Shown piece by piece: positions 33,870 to 37,407 of a stretch of 37,407 nt of DNA (positions are counted from its first letter, which is position 1; every line of letters starts with the position of its first letter). The translations under genes and the position numbers were made by a program. Location: NCBI GenBank assembly GCA_035637115.1, contig DASPXV010000194.1:1-37407 (forward strand), written 5' to 3'. The notes under the pieces are model-generated. The model ran no database searches and was not told the origin of the DNA. It saw nothing but the letters and a program-made list of their open reading frames with translations. Source of the DNA: JAICSD01 sp035637115. GTDB lineage: Bacteria > Acidobacteriota > Vicinamibacteria > Vicinamibacterales > 2-12-FULL-66-21.

Positions 33870-33900
33870 GCCGGCTTGGGACCTTCAGTCCCGCGCCGGC
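33870..33900. terminator. Bidirectional hairpin between convergent genes
   Basis: GCCGGC-TT-GGGAC (33870-33882), loop CTTCA, then GTCCC-GC-GCCGGC (33888-33900). This 11-bp stem with a symmetrical two-base interior mismatch lies between the stops of the hydrolase (+) and the lipoprotein (-). There is no T-run on either side, so it is a candidate bidirectional terminator or mRNA-end stabiliser. Confidence 0.55.
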
Positions 33901-33907
33901 ATCATCA

Positions 33908-34282
33908 CTAGCTCCATATGAGCACACCTTCGTAACGCGTACAGCACTTGTCTGTCCACACGCGTACTTCGTAGGTCTCGCCATGCACGACATCTACCTC
34001 GAGCCGCTTTGTTGGATCGAAATATCCTTTTGCGATCGTCTGCCCAATCATTCGCGACCCGTCCCAGACTTCTATCCACAACCAATCGTTGTAGTCAGCC
34101 TGAAACGTGATCTTGACGGCAAGATGATTGAAACCATTCGACGCAAGAAAGCGGCTATGTGACCACGGGCGTTCAAAAAAATCGCCGTGAATCGCCTCGG
34201 TTTGTGGACCGGTTGGCGACGTCATTGACGAGCAACCCACCAGAAGCGCAACCGCCGCTAGGTACAGGACGATTCGCTTCAT
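33908..34282 (-). CDS. Small lipoprotein
   Basis: A 124-residue predicted lipoprotein. The N-terminus is MKRIVLYLAAVALLVGC, with a lipobox-type LLVGC (C17) followed by SSMTSP. The mature part is compact and probably beta-sandwich (FNHLAVKITFQADYNDWLWIEVWDG, RLEVDVVHGETYEVRVWT), ending with a Cys-Cys pair (DKCCTRYEG). It may bind a ligand or carbohydrate, but I do not recognise the family. A TACCAT box lies 7 nt before the ATG. The region shares the AT-richer composition of the neighbouring hydrolase gene, with which it converges. The 80-nt gap to the GT-C gene (34283-34362) contains no further gene. Confidence 0.7.
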   Translation of the reverse strand: MKRIVLYLAAVALLVGCSSMTSPTGPQTEAIHGDFFERPWSHSRFLASNGFNHLAVKITFQADYNDWLWIEVWDGSRMIGQTIAKGYFDPTKRLEVDVVHGETYEVRVWTDKCCTRYEGVLIWS

Positions 34283-34289
34283 AATTTGG

Positions 34290-34295
34290 ATGGTA
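34290..34295 (-). promoter_or_regulatory. Candidate -10 box (TACCAT) for the lipoprotein gene
   Basis: On the - strand TACCAT ends 7 nt before ATG 34282 and there is no Shine-Dalgarno sequence. It fits the TANNNT spacing seen before other first genes. Confidence 0.25.
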
Positions 34296-34362
34296 CCACG
34301 GTTGCGGGTTACCGACGTCACCTCGCGGCAGATGATTGACGCACCCTTAGTCCCCTCTCGCG

Positions 34363-36009
34363 TCAACGCGTTGCAATCGTGCCGACTTGCAGGCCAAGCG
34401 TCCGCGTATCGGTCGAGCCCGGAATGATGTGTGACGGGATCCAGGCTCGATCGAGCTTCAGGCGGATGTGGTGCATTGCCCCGAGGCGCGACGCATTGCG
34501 GGACTTCAGCGCGATCGTCACGGGATGCCAGTCGCCGTCGCTCAAGGTCATTTCCTGCAGCACACGTCCATCCGCCTCGAGCCGCACGTGTGCGGGCTCC
34601 TGGAATGCGCCGATCTCGTGACGGACCGCAAAAGTCACAAGCCGAGTTGCCCGCGCCACATAGATGTCGGTCGCAGGCGCTGACATCCAGCGCAGGGTCA
34701 GCCCGCTGGAATTCGTCTCTCGGCCGTGTAGGCCGAACCCAACGATGGGAAGGGCAAGTGCAGGATTGGCTTCGAACGTTGCGGTCTGACCGCCGGGCTT
34801 CGCGGCCAGGTAATCCCGCAGTTCGACTGGAACCGCAGCCCACTCCTGGACGATGCGATCCGCGCGACGGACGATTGGTCCACCGGGTCCGAAATCTCGC
34901 GTGATGTCACGCGCCACTAGGCCCATCGCTACCAGACCGGCGGCCACCGCTCCGGCCCAGACTGCTGCGCACACCGGGCGCGGGCGTAGGGCATGAAGCA
35001 GGCCGAACGCAGCGGCCGTCAGGCTAAGGCTGGCTGACATGGTGACCAAGTGCACCTGTTCGGGTTTGACGATGAAGATGAAAGGCAGATCGAACAGCGC
35101 GCCCAGCGCCAGACCCGAAGCCAGTCCGAATCTTGCAACCCTCGGCAGCCAACGCCAGCCAGCGACCGCCGTCAATGGCAGCAGCGTGGCGAACCAGCTC
35201 GCGGCACACTGAAACGGGCGCTTCGCCGGTACGAGAAAGAACGGCCCGCTGAAACCTCGAACGAGATTTGCCCGAGCCTGATCGAGCGTTGGCAGACGGT
35301 GCGCGGGAACCGCCTCGAGGGCGGCGCCTCGAGCCATGAACAGGAGCCCGAGTGTTGCGGCGCCGCCAGCGATAAAGGCAATCGGGGGATGAGGTAGATC
35401 GCGCTCGACCAGATACTTCCGCAGCGTGTGTACTGCCACGACTGCTGGCAGCAGCATGACGCCATCCTCCTTGATTAGGAATACCGCCGCCTGGAGCACC
35501 AGCAGCGGCATCCACCATCCCGCGGATTGGCGGCGTACGGCGAACCACCAGAGCAGCGCCCACAGCACCACGACCATCTCCGCAAGGTGCATCTGGTTGG
35601 TGATCCAGACCGCGGCCGAATAGGGCATTCCGGGATGGACGACGAATGAGGCGACGCCGATCGCGCCCGCCACGCGGGAATCGAGCAGTCGCATCGCCGC
35701 TACAGCGAAGAGCGTTGCCGCGATGGCGAACAGAATCAGGCTGAGAACGTGATAGGCGGAGGAGTTGACGCCCAAGAGTGAGAACCGAGCGGCATACAGG
35801 CCGATCGTGAGCGGACGGTAATACGCCGTTTCGATACCGCTCGGATCCCAAGGACCGCGAAAGGCGGCGAGCACTTCGTGCGCCGTATAGGGACGCACGA
35901 AGTGGTAGTCGTCATAGTAGAAACCGTAGCGGACGGTCGTCCAGTATTGGACGACCGTCAGTACGCCGGCGACCGCGGAGACCGTGACGGTAATGGCGCT
36001 GGTTCGCAA
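34363..36009 (-). CDS. Polytopic membrane protein, GT-C glycosyltransferase-like
   Basis: A 548-residue membrane protein. After the first helix it has YYDDYHFVRPY, an acidic DD pair (D33-D34) at the place where GT-C enzymes carry their catalytic aspartate. About ten further hydrophobic helices follow up to residue 370. The C-terminal 180 residues are soluble and beta-rich (VRLEADGRVLQEMTLSDGDW, MHHIRLKLDRAWIPSH). I see no strong match to a named family beyond the GT-C-like layout. The start is a TTG at 36009, 8 nt after the stop of the PEP carboxykinase gene; no in-frame ATG or GTG is near, and the first helix begins directly after it. Likely role: transfer of a sugar or lipid-linked group at the membrane. 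Confidence 0.65.
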   Translation of the reverse strand: MRTSAITVTVSAVAGVLTVVQYWTTVRYGFYYDDYHFVRPYTAHEVLAAFRGPWDPSGIETAYYRPLTIGLYAARFSLLGVNSSAYHVLSLILFAIAATLFAVAAMRLLDSRVAGAIGVASFVVHPGMPYSAAVWITNQMHLAEMVVVLWALLWWFAVRRQSAGWWMPLLVLQAAVFLIKEDGVMLLPAVVAVHTLRKYLVERDLPHPPIAFIAGGAATLGLLFMARGAALEAVPAHRLPTLDQARANLVRGFSGPFFLVPAKRPFQCAASWFATLLPLTAVAGWRWLPRVARFGLASGLALGALFDLPFIFIVKPEQVHLVTMSASLSLTAAAFGLLHALRPRPVCAAVWAGAVAAGLVAMGLVARDITRDFGPGGPIVRRADRIVQEWAAVPVELRDYLAAKPGGQTATFEANPALALPIVGFGLHGRETNSSGLTLRWMSAPATDIYVARATRLVTFAVRHEIGAFQEPAHVRLEADGRVLQEMTLSDGDWHPVTIALKSRNASRLGAMHHIRLKLDRAWIPSHIIPGSTDTRTLGLQVGTIATR

Positions 36010-36017
36010 TGCCGGTG

Positions 36018-37407
36018 CTACGTGCCGCTATCCCGCCCGATCAGATCGGGCGGCGTGATCGCGTTGTTGATGCGGCGAGCGAGCTCGTCGTGCTCGTCGC
36101 GCAGCGGCTTCGGCATGCGGTCGCCGAACAACCGGATCAGTTCTTCCTGCCCGTCCACCGCCTCGACCCACTCGGCCGGATCGACCTTCAGCAGGTAGGC
36201 CATGTCGGCCTCGGTCACGTTCAGGCCGGTGCGATCAATCGCATCGGGCGTGGGGACGCCACCGATCACCGTCTCCACCGCGTTGCCGCGGCCATCGCAG
36301 CGATCGAGGATCCATTTCAGCACGCGCAGGTTGTCGCCGAAGCCGGGCCAGAGGAAGCGGCCGGCGACATCGGTGCGGAACCAGTTGACGCGGAAGATCC
36401 GCGGCGGCTTCGCAATCGAGTTGCCGACGTCGAGCCAGTGCTGGAAGTAGTCGCCCATGTTGTAGCCGCAGAACGGCCACATCGCCATCGGATCGCGGCG
36501 CAGGACGCCGACTTTGCCGGTCGCGGCCGCAGTCGTCTCCGACGATAGCGTCGCGCCAAGGAACACGCCGTGCTGCCAGTTGTGCGCCTCGAACACGAGC
36601 GGGATGCGGCGCTGGCGGCGCGCGCCGAAGAGCATTGCGTCGATCGGCACGCCCTCCGGATTGTCGAACTCGGGTGACAGCGACGCGCAGTTCGTGGCCG
36701 GCGCAGTGAATCGGCTATTCGCGTGCGCCGCCTTGTCGGTCGACGTCGGCGTCCACGGCCGTCCCTGCCAGTCGAACGCTTCAGAGGGCGCCGGATCGTC
36801 GTGCCCTTCCCACCAGGGTGTACCGTCGGGCCTCAGTGCCACGTTCGTGAAGATCGTGTCGTGCTGGATCATCTCCATCGCGGTCGAGTTCGTCTTGCGA
36901 CTGGTCCCGGGTACCACGCCAAAGAATCCGGCTTCCGGATTGACGGCCCATAGCCGTCCGTCCGATCCGGAACGCAGCCACGCGATGTCGTCGCCGACTG
37001 TGGTCGCTTTCCAGCCGTCGAACATCTTCGGCGGCTGAAGCATGGCGAGATTTGTCTTGCCGCACGCCGACGGAAACGCGCCGGCGATGTAGTGCATGCG
37101 CTTCTGCGGATCCTCGAGCCCGAGAATCAGCATGTGCTCGGCCATCCAGCCTTCTTTCTTTCCGAGCCAGCTCGCGAGCCTCAGCGCCATACACTTCTTG
37201 CCGAGCAGCGCATTGCCGCCGTAGCCGGATCCGATCGACCACACCGTGTTCTTCTCAGGGAAGTGCATGATGTAGCGCCTGTCGGGACTGAGATCGCCGA
37301 GCGAGTGCAGGCAGCGCGTTAAATCATCGGAGGCGCCCAGATGCTCGAGAGCGGCCTGTCCGACGCGCGTCATGATGCGCATGCTGAGGACGACGTATTT
37401 GCTGTCG
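36018..37407 (-). CDS. pckG: Phosphoenolpyruvate carboxykinase (GTP), C-terminal part
   Basis: The last 462 residues of a GTP-dependent PEP carboxykinase (about 600 residues when complete); the 5' end lies beyond the window, and the frame is open to the last base. It interconverts oxaloacetate + GTP and PEP + GDP + CO2, the entry step of gluconeogenesis or, in reverse, an anaplerotic step. The kinase-1 P-loop is GAFPSACGKTNLAML and the kinase-2 region is TTVGDDIAWLR. GGNALLGKKCMALRLAS, FEAHNWQHGVFLG, PFCGYNMGDYFQHWL and FRVNWFRTDVAGRFLWPGFGDN are hallmark segments of the GTP class. The enzyme is cytosolic. The GT-C-like gene follows after 8 nt, so both may share a transcript, although their functions look unrelated. 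Confidence 0.97.
   Translation of the reverse strand, partial: DSKYVVLSMRIMTRVGQAALEHLGASDDLTRCLHSLGDLSPDRRYIMHFPEKNTVWSIGSGYGGNALLGKKCMALRLASWLGKKEGWMAEHMLILGLEDPQKRMHYIAGAFPSACGKTNLAMLQPPKMFDGWKATTVGDDIAWLRSGSDGRLWAVNPEAGFFGVVPGTSRKTNSTAMEMIQHDTIFTNVALRPDGTPWWEGHDDPAPSEAFDWQGRPWTPTSTDKAAHANSRFTAPATNCASLSPEFDNPEGVPIDAMLFGARRQRRIPLVFEAHNWQHGVFLGATLSSETTAAATGKVGVLRRDPMAMWPFCGYNMGDYFQHWLDVGNSIAKPPRIFRVNWFRTDVAGRFLWPGFGDNLRVLKWILDRCDGRGNAVETVIGGVPTPDAIDRTGLNVTEADMAYLLKVDPAEWVEAVDGQEELIRLFGDRMPKPLRDEHDELARRINNAITPPDLIGRDSGT

Overview
The window is about 37 kb of GC-rich bacterial DNA, densely coded on both strands. No rRNA, tRNA, CRISPR array, transposase or integrase was found. Two neighbouring genes carry the VWFA-related domain typical of Acidobacteriota. 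Together with the MoxR/DUF58/DUF4159/VWA cluster, the YCF48-like and S9 peptidase pair, and the GC content, this suggests an Acidobacteriota genome, possibly Vicinamibacteria. That assignment is inference from gene content.

Layout. (1) 1-3205: the 3' part of a molybdopterin-binding hydroxylase subunit, then a secreted SpoIID/LytB-type protein. (2) 3355-19437: a long + strand block with stop/start overlaps. It holds a VWA membrane protein, a caspase-fold protein lacking the catalytic cysteine, a DUF4159 protein, a MoxR ATPase, a DUF58 protein, a BatA-like VWA membrane protein, a large DUF4175-like coiled-coil membrane protein, and two tandem VWFA-related secreted proteins. MoxR ATPases generally act on VWA-domain partners, so the block probably forms one envelope-associated chaperone/assembly machine. 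(3) 19400-22874 (-): a YCF48/BNR-like secreted protein followed by a DPP-IV-type S9 peptidase. (4) 22915-24793: a TauE/SafE permease, an orphan response regulator with a small co-translated partner, and a small zinc-ribbon protein.

(5) 24780-30854: the most interesting region. A tightly packed - strand operon encodes a YbdK/GCS2 carboxylate-amine ligase, a RimK-like ATP-grasp ligase, a glutathionylspermidine-synthase-like ATP-grasp protein and an M29-like aminopeptidase. Two alpha/beta-hydrolase esterases lie head-to-head beside it. Three unlike amide-bond ligases plus hydrolases suggest a pathway that makes and processes a small peptide-like metabolite or peptide tag. The product is unknown.

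(6) 30899-36009: two GT-C/GT39-like membrane proteins flank a visibly AT-richer insert that encodes a secreted clan-A-like glycoside hydrolase with a BACON-like C-terminus and a small lipoprotein. (7) 36018-37407 (-): the C-terminal part of a GTP-dependent PEP carboxykinase, cut by the window end.

A second theme is repetitive DNA. Several loci carry imperfect short tandem repeats with a period of 7 (once 8) bp, of unrelated sequence at each locus. They often run into start or stop codons, and once expand in frame inside a gene. Separate palindromic elements lie in or at the edges of coding regions, including a signal-peptide region, a linker and a C-terminal tail. Several first-in-operon genes have a TANNNT box 6-10 nt before the start codon, which suggests leaderless transcription.
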